A DNA stretch of 64,000 bases from Paraglaciecola sp. L3A3 (GTDB lineage: Bacteria > Pseudomonadota > Gammaproteobacteria > Enterobacterales > Alteromonadaceae): NCBI RefSeq assembly GCF_009796765.1, contig NZ_CP047023.1, positions 2,587,501 to 2,651,500 on the forward strand. Reading direction: 5' to 3'. Below, piece after piece: positions 29,746 through 38,756 of the stretch. The notes beneath the pieces are model-generated. The model saw only the letters and a program-made list of their open reading frames with translations. It had not been told where the DNA came from and did not search any database. The position numbers were made by a program, and so were the translations under genes. Within the stretch, counting starts at the first letter, position 1. Every line of letters begins with the position of its first letter.

Positions 29746-31431
29746 CTAAGACCTAATTGGTGGCAGCTTTAATTCACAAAAAGCGACAATTTTTTTAAAT
29801 ACAGCAGCTAAACCATTGCCTCTTGATTCACTTAAATGACGAGAGAGTCCTAAATGACTTAGATATTCTTGTAGATCAAAACCGATAATTTGTGAAATAT
29901 CACGATTATCTAAAGCTTCAAATATGACAGCCAATAAACCTCTGACAATTTTGCTAGCCGAATCACCTTGTAAAACTAATTGTCCATTAACAAGTTCACA
30001 CTTGATCCAGACTTGGCTTTCACAACCAAACACTTGTGTATCTGAAGTTTTATCTTGCTCATTCAATCTATTCAGGTTTTTACCGGCTAACATTAATTGT
30101 CTATAAGTATTATCCCACCCCTTAGCGATCATTACCTTTTGAGCTATTGAGCCCAGATGAACCTTATCTGTTTGTTGTTCAGCGCTTTCGACAGTTAAGG
30201 TTTCTTGATCGTGATTGAGTAAACTGGCAATAGAATTTTTTAGCGCTATAGCAAATAACTGCAGTTCATATTGAGTGTTATAACATGCCAGCGAAACACG
30301 CAATACGCCATCAATAGCTAAGGCTTCGAACAAGGGCATTGCACAATGGTGACCTACTCTAAGAGCAATATTGTGTTGGTCTAATAACACGGCTAAGTCA
30401 TAAGGATTTAGCCCTTTGACGGTAAAAGCCTGTAAAGAAATGCTGTTGCTTGTGTCGCCCCATAATATAACTTCTGGTATGTCAGTCAAAATTCGTAATA
30501 ACTCTTGATACAGGTCAGCTTCTATTGATGTAATTAAATGACTATTAGTTTGAATAAACTTTATTGCTTCACTAAGGCCTAACACACCTGCAATATTCGG
30601 CGTGCCGGCTTCAAATTTTAATGGACTGGCTTGATAGGTTGCGCCTTGATTAAAGCTTACTGTTTTAACCATTTCACCACCATATTGATAAGGAGGGAGT
30701 TTGTTTAACAGATCTAATTTTCCGTATAATATTCCTATACCAGTAGGACCGAACATTTTATGACCACTAAATATATAAAAGTCACAATCGAGTTTTTGTA
30801 CATCAATTGGCATATGGGCAACGGCTTGGGTACCATCGATCACAGTTAAAGCGCCGAAAAGTTTAGCTTGTTGTATAAGATCTTGAATTGGATTGATATT
30901 GCCAAGAGCATTTGAAACATGAGCCACAGCCACTAGAGCCGTTTTATTGGTGATCAGTGGTAACGATTGAGCTAAATCTAATACTCCTTTAGAATTAACA
31001 GGCATCACTTTGATGATTAAACCTAGCCTTTGGGCTAATTCTTGCCAAGGCACTATATTAGAGTGATGCTCAGAAGCAGCGATAATTATTTCATTGCGAC
31101 AAGGATCAAAAAAATTAATTTTACCAAGACAAGTGGCTAATAAATTCAGACTATCGGTTGCTCCTTTAGTCCAAATAATTTCTTGCTCACTTTTGGCATT
31201 AATAAACTGTTGAACATCACGCCTTGATTGTTCAAATTGTTGAGTCACCTGCTCAGCCACTTTATAACTAGAGCGATGCACATTTGTGGTATTAACTTGA
31301 TAATATTTTTCAGTGGCAGATATAACAGAGATCAATTTTAAACTGGTGGCTGCACTATCAAAATAAATTAAATCATTCGCTTGCTGATGGGTAAAATTAG
31401 CAAATAAGTTTCTAATTGTTGAACCACTCAT
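29746..31431 (-). CDS. cysteine desulfurase-SufE fusion (CsdA-CsdE type)
   Basis: Bifunctional sulfur-mobilising enzyme, 561 residues. Residues 1-405 are a class V aminotransferase-fold cysteine desulfurase: PLP lysine K225 in FSGHKMFGP, persulfide cysteine C363 in VGHHCAMP. Residues about 425-560 are a SufE/CsdE domain with acceptor cysteine C470 in VFGCESQVWI. In E. coli csdA and csdE are separate neighbouring genes; here desulfurase and sulfur acceptor are one chain. It starts 3 bp after the upstream ORF with AAAGG 8 bp before the ATG, so it is coupled to it. Confidence 0.9.
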   Translation of the reverse strand: MSGSTIRNLFANFTHQQANDLIYFDSAATSLKLISVISATEKYYQVNTTNVHRSSYKVAEQVTQQFEQSRRDVQQFINAKSEQEIIWTKGATDSLNLLATCLGKINFFDPCRNEIIIAASEHHSNIVPWQELAQRLGLIIKVMPVNSKGVLDLAQSLPLITNKTALVAVAHVSNALGNINPIQDLIQQAKLFGALTVIDGTQAVAHMPIDVQKLDCDFYIFSGHKMFGPTGIGILYGKLDLLNKLPPYQYGGEMVKTVSFNQGATYQASPLKFEAGTPNIAGVLGLSEAIKFIQTNSHLITSIEADLYQELLRILTDIPEVILWGDTSNSISLQAFTVKGLNPYDLAVLLDQHNIALRVGHHCAMPLFEALAIDGVLRVSLACYNTQYELQLFAIALKNSIASLLNHDQETLTVESAEQQTDKVHLGSIAQKVMIAKGWDNTYRQLMLAGKNLNRLNEQDKTSDTQVFGCESQVWIKCELVNGQLVLQGDSASKIVRGLLAVIFEALDNRDISQIIGFDLQEYLSHLGLSRHLSESRGNGLAAVFKKIVAFCELKLPPIRS

Positions 31432-31434
31432 ACT

Positions 31435-31968
31435 TTATGCCTTTACACTGTTAATTAATTCCACCAAACGGATGATTTTGATATTTGATAATTGACGATA
31501 ATCAAAATAGGGACAGACTATTAAATTTTGTTGTTTGTTAATAGCAAATTCCTTATCCAACCAAAGAAGTTTTGATGCAATAGTTAAAGAATTAGCATAA
31601 GTTTTCCCCATCACTATATGAATATCTTGGTCAGAACTTTGGCTCGATGTATCGGCTAAATTAGGTTCAGAAAACAATAATGCGGTGTTGGATTGAGCTT
31701 GAAGTAAAGAATGATCACGAAAATGCTGCCAGCTTTTATACTGACTGACATCAACTTGGTCATTAGTATTTAACGCAAACACTAATTTACTGTAAACATT
31801 AAATACTTTTCGCCAGCCATTGCCACAAGCTTGGCCAATAGCAAATATTTCTCCTTTGCCAAGGGCCTGAATGGTGACTAAATTATTGAATCCTTGAAAA
31901 TTCGGCTGGTTGCCAATATACACTTTGAATTGGGCATTATTATCGCCCAATCCATATGCCACTGACAC
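31435..31968 (-). CDS. uncharacterised protein (possibly DUF6942)
   Basis: 177 residues, soluble, no signal. It contains ACGNGWRKVFNVYSKL, which from memory recalls the DUF6942 family of Alteromonadales and Shewanella. No catalytic motif is evident. It starts with GTG whose first base is the last base of the preceding TAG stop, so it is translationally coupled to the DUF2750 gene. It is followed within 3 bp by the CsdA-SufE fusion. Confidence 0.5.
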   Translation of the reverse strand: MSVAYGLGDNNAQFKVYIGNQPNFQGFNNLVTIQALGKGEIFAIGQACGNGWRKVFNVYSKLVFALNTNDQVDVSQYKSWQHFRDHSLLQAQSNTALLFSEPNLADTSSQSSDQDIHIVMGKTYANSLTIASKLLWLDKEFAINKQQNLIVCPYFDYRQLSNIKIIRLVELINSVKA

Positions 31969-32363
31969 TATTCTTCTTGCGCGTTAAGGTCGTCTTCAAT
32001 ACATTCAAGCATTTCAGAAGCTTCTAAAATAATACCTTCTTCGTCTTCACCTAAAGGAAAAACCAAAATTAAGGTGTTATTTTTTTGCATACCAGGTAAC
32101 CAAATATCTAACCATTCAACAAAATCTATTTGTTTGGGTTCACAATCTGGAAAGTCTTCTTTTACCCAAGATGTAGCAAATTCTTTATGTGGCCAAATTG
32201 GCATACAAGAATCTTCATCGGCCTTGAGCATAACCCAGCCATTTTTACCATAAAGCCCCCACAAGTATTGTGTCTCAATCATTTTGGTTAAGGCATACTC
32301 AAAACGTTGCTCTGGTAGCATTTTACTTAAATCTAAAAAATCTTTAGCTGACACATAACTCAT
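31968..32363 (-). CDS. DUF2750-like protein
   Basis: 131 residues, acidic. LLWGLYG-type residues (YLWGLYGKNGWVML) and PIWPHKEFA match the DUF2750 family as I remember it. The ATG at 32363 is preferred over a TTG two codons upstream, because AGGA lies about 9 bp before the ATG. It is the first gene of a run continuing into the CsdA-SufE fusion. The function is unknown. Confidence 0.7.
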   Translation of the reverse strand: MSYVSAKDFLDLSKMLPEQRFEYALTKMIETQYLWGLYGKNGWVMLKADEDSCMPIWPHKEFATSWVKEDFPDCEPKQIDFVEWLDIWLPGMQKNNTLILVFPLGEDEEGIILEASEMLECIEDDLNAQEE

Positions 32364-32457
32364 AACCAATTCCTATAGGTTGATATTACCATTTCCGTTA
32401 AAAACAATATTTTATTACCTAGTTTGAAATAAAGCACATTATTATCTAGATCTTTTG

Positions 32458-33006
32458 TTACTGAATTCTGTCAAAAAATTCTGTTTTTAAGGTTGAATAC
32501 AGCATATGGTCAACATAATGATCATATAGCCATTCACATTGCCTAAATTGACCTTCGCAGACAAATCCTAAACGCTCTGGTATCGCTCGACTTTTTAAAT
32601 TTTCTACTGCACAGTGTATTGCTATTTTATGTAATTTATAGTCTATAAATCCCATATCTAGTAGGGTTTTTACTACCTGAGTAATAATACCTTTACCTAC
32701 ATACAATTCAGCCAACCAATAACCTAAAGTGGCATTTTTATTTTGAAAATCAAATGTATTAAAGCCGGCTAACCCTACGAGTTTCTCTTGGTAAAAGATG
32801 GCATAGTTAGAAGATTCAGATTCATTATGACGGTATATTGCAGTATCGATAAAAGTTTGGGTCTGCTCAAAATTACTTACCAAGTCTAACCAAGGTAACC
32901 ACTGTTTTAAATAATTACGATTACTTTGTATTAGATTGAATAAACTTATTGCATCTGTTGGAAGCAATAAACGGATGTAAATATCAGAAGATACATTAAT
33001 TTTCAT
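32458..33006 (-). CDS. RimJ/RimL-type GNAT acetyltransferase
   Basis: Acetyl-CoA-dependent N-acetyltransferase, 182 residues. The sequence has the RimL-like pattern: RLLLPTDAISLFNLIQSNR at the start, YWLAELYVGKGIITQVV for the acetyl-CoA loop, and IAIHCAVENLKSRAIPERLGF. This group acetylates ribosomal protein N-termini or small substrates; which is not determinable here. It is the gene upstream of the DUF2750 run, on the same strand with a 94-bp gap. Confidence 0.85.
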   Translation of the reverse strand: MKINVSSDIYIRLLLPTDAISLFNLIQSNRNYLKQWLPWLDLVSNFEQTQTFIDTAIYRHNESESSNYAIFYQEKLVGLAGFNTFDFQNKNATLGYWLAELYVGKGIITQVVKTLLDMGFIDYKLHKIAIHCAVENLKSRAIPERLGFVCEGQFRQCEWLYDHYVDHMLYSTLKTEFFDRIQ

Positions 33007-33086
33007 GTTTTAAGAGACTCGGCCAGAACTAGACATTACAATAAACAACCAATACAAATTTTGTATTTTAATCTGCGGTATACAAA

Positions 33087-33791
33087 TTGACGATTTATAA
33101 TTCTGTCTTAAGACTTAGAACAAAACAACAACTTCTCTCCACACGTGAATTTAAAGCTCGAGGTTTTAAAGTCAAACGTTGTGATTTATGTTTAATTCCT
33201 CAAGCTGAATGCATCTGCCCCCAGCGGCCTATTATTCAAAGCAATTGTGCTTTTTGTTTATTAATGTACAAGGACGAATATTATAAACCCAGTAATACTG
33301 GCCGAATTATTGCTGATGTCATCCCTGATAATCATGCATTTGTTTGGAAGCGAAAAGATCCTGAAATTGAATTATTAGATTTAATTGCTAATCCAAGTTA
33401 TGCACCAATCTTGGTATTCCCCCATGAATATGCGACTGTAGAACGGTGTATCAGTAGCCCAAATGACCTTGTATCAGTTAAAGAAGGTAAAAAACCTTTA
33501 TTTATTATGCTTGATGGTACTTGGCGTGAAGCTAAAAAAATGTTTAAAAGTCCTAGCCTAAACCACATACCTGTTCTTGGAATACAACCTAAACAAGCTT
33601 CCAATTACAAGTTAAGAGAAGCGGCTCATGAGCACCAACTCTGTACTGCTGAAGTGGCCATTGAAATTCTTAGATTAGCTGAAGATTACATTGCAGCAGA
33701 TGCATTAGCCGAGTATTTTGAAACCTTTCGCCGAGCCTACATAGTGGGTAAACCACATTTAGATAATATACCGAACAAAGCCAAATTATAA
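33087..33791 (+). CDS. tapT: tRNA-uridine aminocarboxypropyltransferase (DTW domain)
   Basis: Makes acp3U47 in tRNA from S-adenosylmethionine. 234 residues, aligning along its length with E. coli TapT/YfiP as I recall it: VLRLR near the start, CDLCLIPQAECIC, CLLMYKDEYYKPSNTGR, LFIMLDGTWREAKKMF and CTAEVAIEIL. The start is a TTG at 33087; no earlier ATG exists, and the E. coli N-terminus supports this position. It overlaps the convergent exported-protein gene by 6 bp at the 3' end. Confidence 0.9.
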   Translation: MTIYNSVLRLRTKQQLLSTREFKARGFKVKRCDLCLIPQAECICPQRPIIQSNCAFCLLMYKDEYYKPSNTGRIIADVIPDNHAFVWKRKDPEIELLDLIANPSYAPILVFPHEYATVERCISSPNDLVSVKEGKKPLFIMLDGTWREAKKMFKSPSLNHIPVLGIQPKQASNYKLREAAHEHQLCTAEVAIEILRLAEDYIAADALAEYFETFRRAYIVGKPHLDNIPNKAKL

Positions 33792-34340
33792 TTTAGGAAC
33801 CACCCATTCAACTATATCTTTACTTAAGTCTTTAATACATTTTTGGGTGGCATCACAAACAGTCATACCATATGTGCCCATATCTAAAATGCCTGAAGTG
33901 GCTGGCGATACATCTTTTAAGGTGAGGATGGCACAACTATGTTTAGCTAAAATATTGCCGCCGAATTTTTCATCTCTAATTAAAGCAACAGTCACTTGCA
34001 TTGAAGGTAAAACACTATTTTTTGATTTACCAAAATTGAAGCCTTTTTTACCTAACGCTAAATGATCAATTTCTATAGCTAAAACTGGTATATCTGATTT
34101 AGGTACTGGATCCCCAGTGCCAACGGTTTTAATATCTAAATTATAATCGACACTTCGATAAGCAATATCATCGACTAAGAAATTATCGACATCACAAGGC
34201 AGTTGTTTTTGATTGTAGTTATACCCTTGCACATTAAAACCTACATCTCTATTCAAATATAAAGTCTTGTTTACATTGGCTAAACCATTGCTTGTAATCA
34301 TTGTGAGTATAAAAATTAAGATGAAGTTTAACCGAATCAT
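33786..34340 (-). CDS. exported protein of unknown function
   Basis: 184 residues. An N-terminal hydrophobic segment ends near GLANVN, a signal peptide cut after residue 22. The mature part has four cysteines, one early and three in the last 55 residues, which could form disulfides in the periplasm. I do not recognise the family. It runs alone on the minus strand and overlaps tapT tail to tail by 6 bp. Confidence 0.7.
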   Translation of the reverse strand: MIRLNFILIFILTMITSNGLANVNKTLYLNRDVGFNVQGYNYNQKQLPCDVDNFLVDDIAYRSVDYNLDIKTVGTGDPVPKSDIPVLAIEIDHLALGKKGFNFGKSKNSVLPSMQVTVALIRDEKFGGNILAKHSCAILTLKDVSPATSGILDMGTYGMTVCDATQKCIKDLSKDIVEWVVPKL

Positions 34341-34439
34341 AATAAATTCCTATGAAGTAGAGAACTGCCCGTTATTTACATTTAAATATATAGCAGATAA
34401 AACATAAAAGTCTGGGTCTATTAAGGCTATTTAAATTCT

Positions 34440-35354
34440 TCAGTCACTTATATGTTCAACTACAAAATCTATAAATGATCTGACTTTTGAGGACATATTC
34501 CGACGACTTGGGTATACCAGATAGACTTCTATTTGTTGCTTTTGATAAGTCGGAAATAATTCTATTAAACGCCCCTGCTCTATTTCACCATGTAAATTAA
34601 AACATGGCATACGAGTGATCCCTTTACCCGCTAAACATAAAGCAATTTCCATTTCTGAACTGTTGGTTAGAATATGGCTATCAACTTTGACGATACTAGA
34701 TTTGCCATCAGCATTCTCAAATTCCCATAAATTAGGTTGTTTAATATTGCTGTAACTAATAGTTTTATGGGCCACTAAATCTTCTGGGATTTGAGGTGTA
34801 CCATATTTAGCAAGATAGTCAGGAGAAGCAATAACCGCAGCTTCAGAACGCATGATACAGCGACTAATTAAACTAGAATCCTCCAGTTTTTGTGTCGCAC
34901 GAATGGCTATATCGAAGCCTTCTGCGACTAAATCCACTTTCCGATCGTTTAGCTCTAGTTCTATTTTGACTTTAGGATATACCGTCATGTAATCGGCGAG
35001 TATGGGTTGCAATTTTGATAAACCTAAACTGACTGGACAGCTTATTTTTAATTTACCAATCGGCTCTTGTTGCTGCCCTAACAAAGTGGCTTGGGCTTGT
35101 TGCGCGGTTTCAACTATTTGCAAACATTGTTGAAAATACAATTGGCCTTCTGGGGTTAAGCTAAGTTTACGGGTGGTTCTGTTTAACAAACGTACGCCCA
35201 CCCTAGCCTCTAGATTGTTGATTTCTTTACTGATATACGACGTAGAATGCCCGCTTGCTTCAGCTGTTTTAGTAAAGCTGCCGTGGTTAATCAGCTCCAC
35301 AAAAATAGCCATACCATCAAATAGGTTCGAATTAAATGTGGGTGTAAAGCTCAT
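34440..35354 (-). CDS. LysR-family transcriptional regulator
   Basis: 304 residues, standard LysR length. The winged helix-turn-helix is at the N-terminus (GSFTKTAEASGHSTSYISKEI, then LEARVGVRLLNRTTR). The C-terminal periplasmic-binding-like effector domain starts near residue 95. The subgroup resembles those that regulate quinone- or flavin-reductase genes. It is divergent from the FMN reductase gene at 35487, its probable target. Confidence 0.9.
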   Translation of the reverse strand: MSFTPTFNSNLFDGMAIFVELINHGSFTKTAEASGHSTSYISKEINNLEARVGVRLLNRTTRKLSLTPEGQLYFQQCLQIVETAQQAQATLLGQQQEPIGKLKISCPVSLGLSKLQPILADYMTVYPKVKIELELNDRKVDLVAEGFDIAIRATQKLEDSSLISRCIMRSEAAVIASPDYLAKYGTPQIPEDLVAHKTISYSNIKQPNLWEFENADGKSSIVKVDSHILTNSSEMEIALCLAGKGITRMPCFNLHGEIEQGRLIELFPTYQKQQIEVYLVYPSRRNMSSKVRSFIDFVVEHISD

Positions 35355-35433
35355 AATGTTCTCAACATAAGGGGATAAAACAAAACTACATTACAAGTCA
35401 TATGGAAACAATTATTATTTATTTACCTAATTA

Positions 35434-35447
35434 ATCATAGTAATGAT
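35434..35447. promoter_or_regulatory. candidate LysR binding site
   Basis: ATCAT-AGTA-ATGAT is a perfect inverted repeat with a 4-bp spacer, in the 132-bp region between the LysR gene and the FMN reductase gene. It fits the LysR pattern of a T-n11-A palindrome and lies about 40 bp before the reductase start. Confidence 0.45.
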
Positions 35448-35486
35448 CTGATTTAGAATAGCTGCATATTACAAAGGAGAAACATT

Positions 35487-36014
35487 ATGAAAATATTAGC
35501 ATTTGCCGCTAGTAACAGCAGTCAATCTATTAACAAAGCCCTTGCCACTTATGCCGCTCAATTAATTGATGCAGAAACAGAAATTGTAGATCTAAACAAT
35601 TATGAGATGCCAATTTACAGTTCTGATCGCGAAGAAGCATCAGGTATTCCACAATTAGCCAAAGATTTTTATGCCAAGATTAGCAAAGCAGACGCCTTAG
35701 TGATTTCATTTGCAGAACACAATGGCTCATATTCTGCGGCTTTTAAAAATATTTTTGATTGGGTATCACGTTTTGAAAGAAACCTATATCAACACAAACC
35801 TATGGTATTGCTCGCCACATCACCAGGCCCTAGCGGCGCAAAAAATGTATTAGCCGCCGCAGTGGCATCAACCCCACACTTTGCTGGTGAAGTAAAAGGC
35901 AGTTTTTCTATCGCTAATTTTTATGACAACTTCGATATGCAAGCTGGTGAACTGACTGATCCAGCAATTAAACAAGAATTACAGCAAGTCATGGACAGCC
36001 TAAAAGCAGAATAG
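35487..36014 (+). CDS. NADPH-dependent FMN reductase-like protein
   Basis: Flavodoxin-like NAD(P)H:FMN or quinone oxidoreductase, 175 residues. The phosphate-binding loop is AASNSSQSINKAL near the N-terminus, then PIYSSDREE, FAEHNGSYSAAFKN and LATSPGPSGAKNVL are typical of the NADPH-dependent FMN reductase family. AAAGGAG at 35473-35479 gives a strong ribosome binding site. It is divergent from, and probably controlled by, the LysR gene. An IS66-family element has inserted 115 bp downstream. Confidence 0.88.
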   Translation: MKILAFAASNSSQSINKALATYAAQLIDAETEIVDLNNYEMPIYSSDREEASGIPQLAKDFYAKISKADALVISFAEHNGSYSAAFKNIFDWVSRFERNLYQHKPMVLLATSPGPSGAKNVLAAAVASTPHFAGEVKGSFSIANFYDNFDMQAGELTDPAIKQELQQVMDSLKAE

Positions 36015-36129
36015 AGCAGACTAAACCAGAATGAAGCTGAGTGGAAAGCAGTAACTAGGGGCGAGTAAATAGTGAATAGTCGAGACCTTGAACTATGATC
36101 TGCCCCCATTAAAATGCAGGAAGTCAGTC

Positions 36130-36137
36130 ATTCCTGT
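36130..36137. repeat. IS66 target-site duplication, left copy
   Basis: ATTCCTGT directly flanks the left terminal repeat and recurs exactly at 38477-38484. Eight base pairs is the size normal for the IS66 family. Confidence 0.95.
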
Positions 36138-36162
36138 GTAAGCGTCCGGTGATCCCACCTAG
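36138..36162. repeat. IS66 left terminal inverted repeat
   Basis: Starts GTAAGCGTCCGGT and ends CACCTAG, matching the inverted right end apart from a small mismatch block and one length difference. The tnpC stop codon lies inside it. Confidence 0.93.
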
Positions 36163-37667
36163 TTGTTATTGGTATTCCATGGTAATAGGTTTTCGATGTC
36201 GTAATCCGGTTGGCTGATATGCTCTAACAGATGATTTAGGTAATCGAAGGGCGTGAGGCCGTTGGCTTTGGCAGTTTCGATAATTGAGTAGAGAACTGCG
36301 CTGGCCTTTGCGCCCTTGGCTGTTTGACTAAACAACCAGTTTTTTCTGCCTATCACGAAGGTCTTTATGGCTCGCTCAGCACGGTTGTTATCGATGCTTA
36401 ATCTGCCATCTTTGCGGTAAACGGTTAATTTTTCCCATTGATTTAAGCAGTAGGTAATTGCTTCGCCCAGTTTAGTTTTGGGCAGTACTTGTTGTTCTGA
36501 CTTTATCAGCCATTGTTCAAATTGCTTAAGTAACGGTAGGCTTTTTTCTTGCCGTGTTTGGTAGCGTTCATCAATAGACTTGTCTTTTATACTGGTTTCA
36601 ATTCGATACAGCTTTTGAATGTGATTCAGGGCCCAGTCGGCTTTGCCGCTTGGCTTCTTGCCTTGCGCAGTTTTGGCTTCTACGAATTTACGTCTCGCAT
36701 GAGCCCAACAGCCTGCAAGTGTGGCTTGGGTTTTATGATAACCCGCATAACCATCTACTTGCAGATAGCCTGAGTACGCCCCTAAAAAGTCTACTGCGCA
36801 TTGGCCACTTCGGCTGTTATGGTAATCAAACAGCACGATATTGGGTATGTCTGCATTGACTAATTTTCCTTCTGGCGAGTCGGCGCCTGTGGCATATAAC
36901 CACATATAACTGGTCGCTTTGTCTTCGTTTACCACTTTTAACGTGGTTTCATCGGCCTGAATAACAGATTGCTGTAATAAGGTTTGCCTGAGCTTGTCAT
37001 ACAGTACTTGCAGGATGTCAGCACTTTTTATCACCCAATCGGCCATGGTTTTACGGCTTAGTTCAATCCCGTATTGTTTGAACATGGCTTCTTGGCGATA
37101 CAGTGGCAAACCATATTGATATTTACTGCTGATGATTTGGGACAGTAAACTTGGAGTAGCGTAGCCTTTAGGGATAACAGAATTCGGTACCAGGGCTTGT
37201 TTGATGTGATTGCTTATCCCATCTTTTTCACAGGCCCTGCAGCTATATTTGGGACGGATATGTTCAATCACTTTGACTTGGGCTGGGATGAATTCCAACT
37301 TTTCACTTTTATCTTCGCTTATCTTGTGTAATTCACCATGACAACAAGCGCAGACTTTATCTTCATCAGCAATATCGTGCACTACAACTTCACGAGGTAA
37401 GTTGTTTGGTAACGGTTTACGCTTAGGTTTATTGCGGGCGTAGCTGATGTTTTCTTGCTCTGGCTCAACTTCGGATTGTTCAACCAGCTCTTCCGCTTCA
37501 TTAAACAATTCACCTTGACCAGGATAGCCTTCGCTACTGGCACCAAATTGTTTTTGTTGAGCCAAGCGGAACTGCTCTTCTAAGAACTGGTTACGGGCAA
37601 CAACTTCAGACAACAGCTTTTTGAGTGCTGCTGGATCATCTGGGAGAGAGGTGATATCAATAGGCAT
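36159..37667 (-). CDS. tnpC: IS66 transposase TnpC
   Basis: DDE transposase of the insertion sequence, 502 residues from the ATG at 37667; a TTG at 37685 would add six residues. The N-terminus has a leucine-rich helix region (LPDDPAALKKLLSEVVARN), then two CxxC zinc-binding pairs (CACC, CRAC). The catalytic residues are in QADETTLKV, VDGYAGYH and NNRAERAIK, the last giving the Glu. The stop codon lies within the left terminal repeat. Confidence 0.96.
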   Translation of the reverse strand: MPIDITSLPDDPAALKKLLSEVVARNQFLEEQFRLAQQKQFGASSEGYPGQGELFNEAEELVEQSEVEPEQENISYARNKPKRKPLPNNLPREVVVHDIADEDKVCACCHGELHKISEDKSEKLEFIPAQVKVIEHIRPKYSCRACEKDGISNHIKQALVPNSVIPKGYATPSLLSQIISSKYQYGLPLYRQEAMFKQYGIELSRKTMADWVIKSADILQVLYDKLRQTLLQQSVIQADETTLKVVNEDKATSYMWLYATGADSPEGKLVNADIPNIVLFDYHNSRSGQCAVDFLGAYSGYLQVDGYAGYHKTQATLAGCWAHARRKFVEAKTAQGKKPSGKADWALNHIQKLYRIETSIKDKSIDERYQTRQEKSLPLLKQFEQWLIKSEQQVLPKTKLGEAITYCLNQWEKLTVYRKDGRLSIDNNRAERAIKTFVIGRKNWLFSQTAKGAKASAVLYSIIETAKANGLTPFDYLNHLLEHISQPDYDIENLLPWNTNNN

Positions 37668-37753
37668 ACCGTTATTATCTCTCAATAACCCATTGATAAC
37701 CTTAATTTATTTAGACCAATTCGTGATCGTTAATCGCTGCTTATGATCTGCGG

Positions 37754-38104
37754 TTATAAGCCAGAGGCACGGTATTGCAATGGCTGATGACCCATCACAT
37801 CAAAGCCAGATAATAGCCAGTGAAGTTGCTGTTCGCTTAAATGCATATGGCTCAGTTCCATATCGTTAGGCCACTTGAACTTATGTTTCTCCAAGCGTTT
37901 GTACCATAATGCAAAGCCGGTTTTATCCCAGTACAAACACTTCAATTTATCTCGCTTCTTGTTACAAAACAGAAACAAAGCACCGGTAAACGCATTCATC
38001 TTCAACTCATTTTCTACCATCACCAATAAACCATTGATGGATTTACGAAAATCGATGGGCGATAAGTGTAAATATATGTCATCTGGCTCAACGAACATTT
38101 TCAT
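37754..38104 (-). CDS. tnpB: IS66 accessory protein TnpB
   Basis: 116 residues from the ATG at 38104, which overlaps the tnpA stop as ATGA; this is the usual IS66 coupling. An upstream extension to 38149 is open but lies within tnpA and is not expected. The sequence IYLHLSPIDFRKSINGL and CLYWDKTGFALWYKRLE is the family signature. Required for IS66 transposition together with TnpA and TnpC. Confidence 0.95.
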   Translation of the reverse strand: MKMFVEPDDIYLHLSPIDFRKSINGLLVMVENELKMNAFTGALFLFCNKKRDKLKCLYWDKTGFALWYKRLEKHKFKWPNDMELSHMHLSEQQLHWLLSGFDVMGHQPLQYRASGL

Positions 38105-38397
38105 GATTGCAACGCCTTGACGAAATTTGCTAACCAAGCAGGCTCGCAAGTTGAGGAAAAAGATAAAGACACCTCACCAAAGGTGAGCAAAATTGTAGAC
38201 TGAACCTTAGTATCAACAGTGGGCTTACTGACCTTTAGAAATTTTGGCTCACGATTTTGTTGTTGTAATTGCCCACGAAATTTATAAAAACTCGATGTGC
38301 TAAGCCTGTGCTCTCGACAGAAATCAATAATGGCTAAGCCACTTGATTGTTGTTGGGAAATCAACTCTCGCCACTCATCTAGTGTTCTATGCTTCAT
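38101..38397 (-). CDS. tnpA: IS66 accessory protein TnpA
   Basis: 98 residues with an N-terminal helix-turn-helix (WRELISQQQSSGLAIIDFCREH, then LSTSSFYKFR), as in IS66 and related TnpA proteins. It is the first gene of the element, beginning 54 bp inside the right terminal repeat, and its stop overlaps tnpB. Confidence 0.94.
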   Translation of the reverse strand: MKHRTLDEWRELISQQQSSGLAIIDFCREHRLSTSSFYKFRGQLQQQNREPKFLKVSKPTVDTKVQSTILLTFGEVSLSFSSTCEPAWLANFVKALQS

Positions 38398-38450
38398 AAT
38401 ACCTCTCCTTAATAATGGGAAGGTATTTTCAAATTAACAAACCTTAGTGA

Positions 38451-38476
38451 CTAGGTGTGGTTTACCGGACGCTTAC
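38451..38476. repeat. IS66 right terminal inverted repeat
   Basis: Ends ACCGGACGCTTAC, the complement of the left end, and is followed by the target duplication ATTCCTGT. Confidence 0.93.
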
Positions 38477-38484
38477 ATTCCTGT
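38477..38484. repeat. IS66 target-site duplication, right copy
   Basis: Exact copy of the octamer at 36130-36137. Confidence 0.95.
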
Positions 38485-38585
38485 ACGTTGTTAGCGCGGA
38501 TCCACTTTGTTGCCCTTCCCCGTTTTACACCCCAATAGTCATCATTTAATCGGGCCAATTTTAACAACAAAGACTAAAAGCTTGT

Positions 38586-38666
38586 CACAGAGGAACACAG
38601 AGAAAAGCTAACTTAATTTAAATGCAAAAGATAAAAGCAACAAATCACAGAGGCTTCGCTACACAG
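38586..38666. repeat. CACAGAG-type dispersed repeat
   Basis: CACAGAGG.ACACAGAG at 38586-38602 and CACAGAGG, 9 bp, ACACAGAGG at 38646-38671 are two copies of a simple motif often scattered in bacterial intergenic DNA. The rest of 38485-38756 shows no gene. Confidence 0.35.
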
Positions 38667-38756
38667 AGGAAAAACTAAAAGCCCTAAAAGCAGTAGCTAG
38701 GAGATAGATTTTAGTGAATAGCAAGAATTGAGTCCGTACTGTTACAGCTTGATAAA

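Larger units (their letters stand above)
36138..38476 (-). mobile_element. IS66-family insertion sequence, complete
   Basis: 2339 bp with tnpA, tnpB and tnpC in the standard order, all read on the minus strand. Terminal inverted repeats are 36138-36162 and 38451-38476; both begin GTAAGCGTCCGGT when read inward, the end sequence expected for IS66. Identical 8-bp target duplications flank it. All three ORFs are intact, so the copy looks recent and potentially active. Confidence 0.97.

Noticed and set aside
36043..38735. Direct repeat flanking the IS66 region (AGTAACTAGG-like at 36048 and AGTAGCTAGG-like at 38692)
   Set aside because: Similarity is weak and the sequences are low-complexity; the true duplication is the octamer at the element ends.
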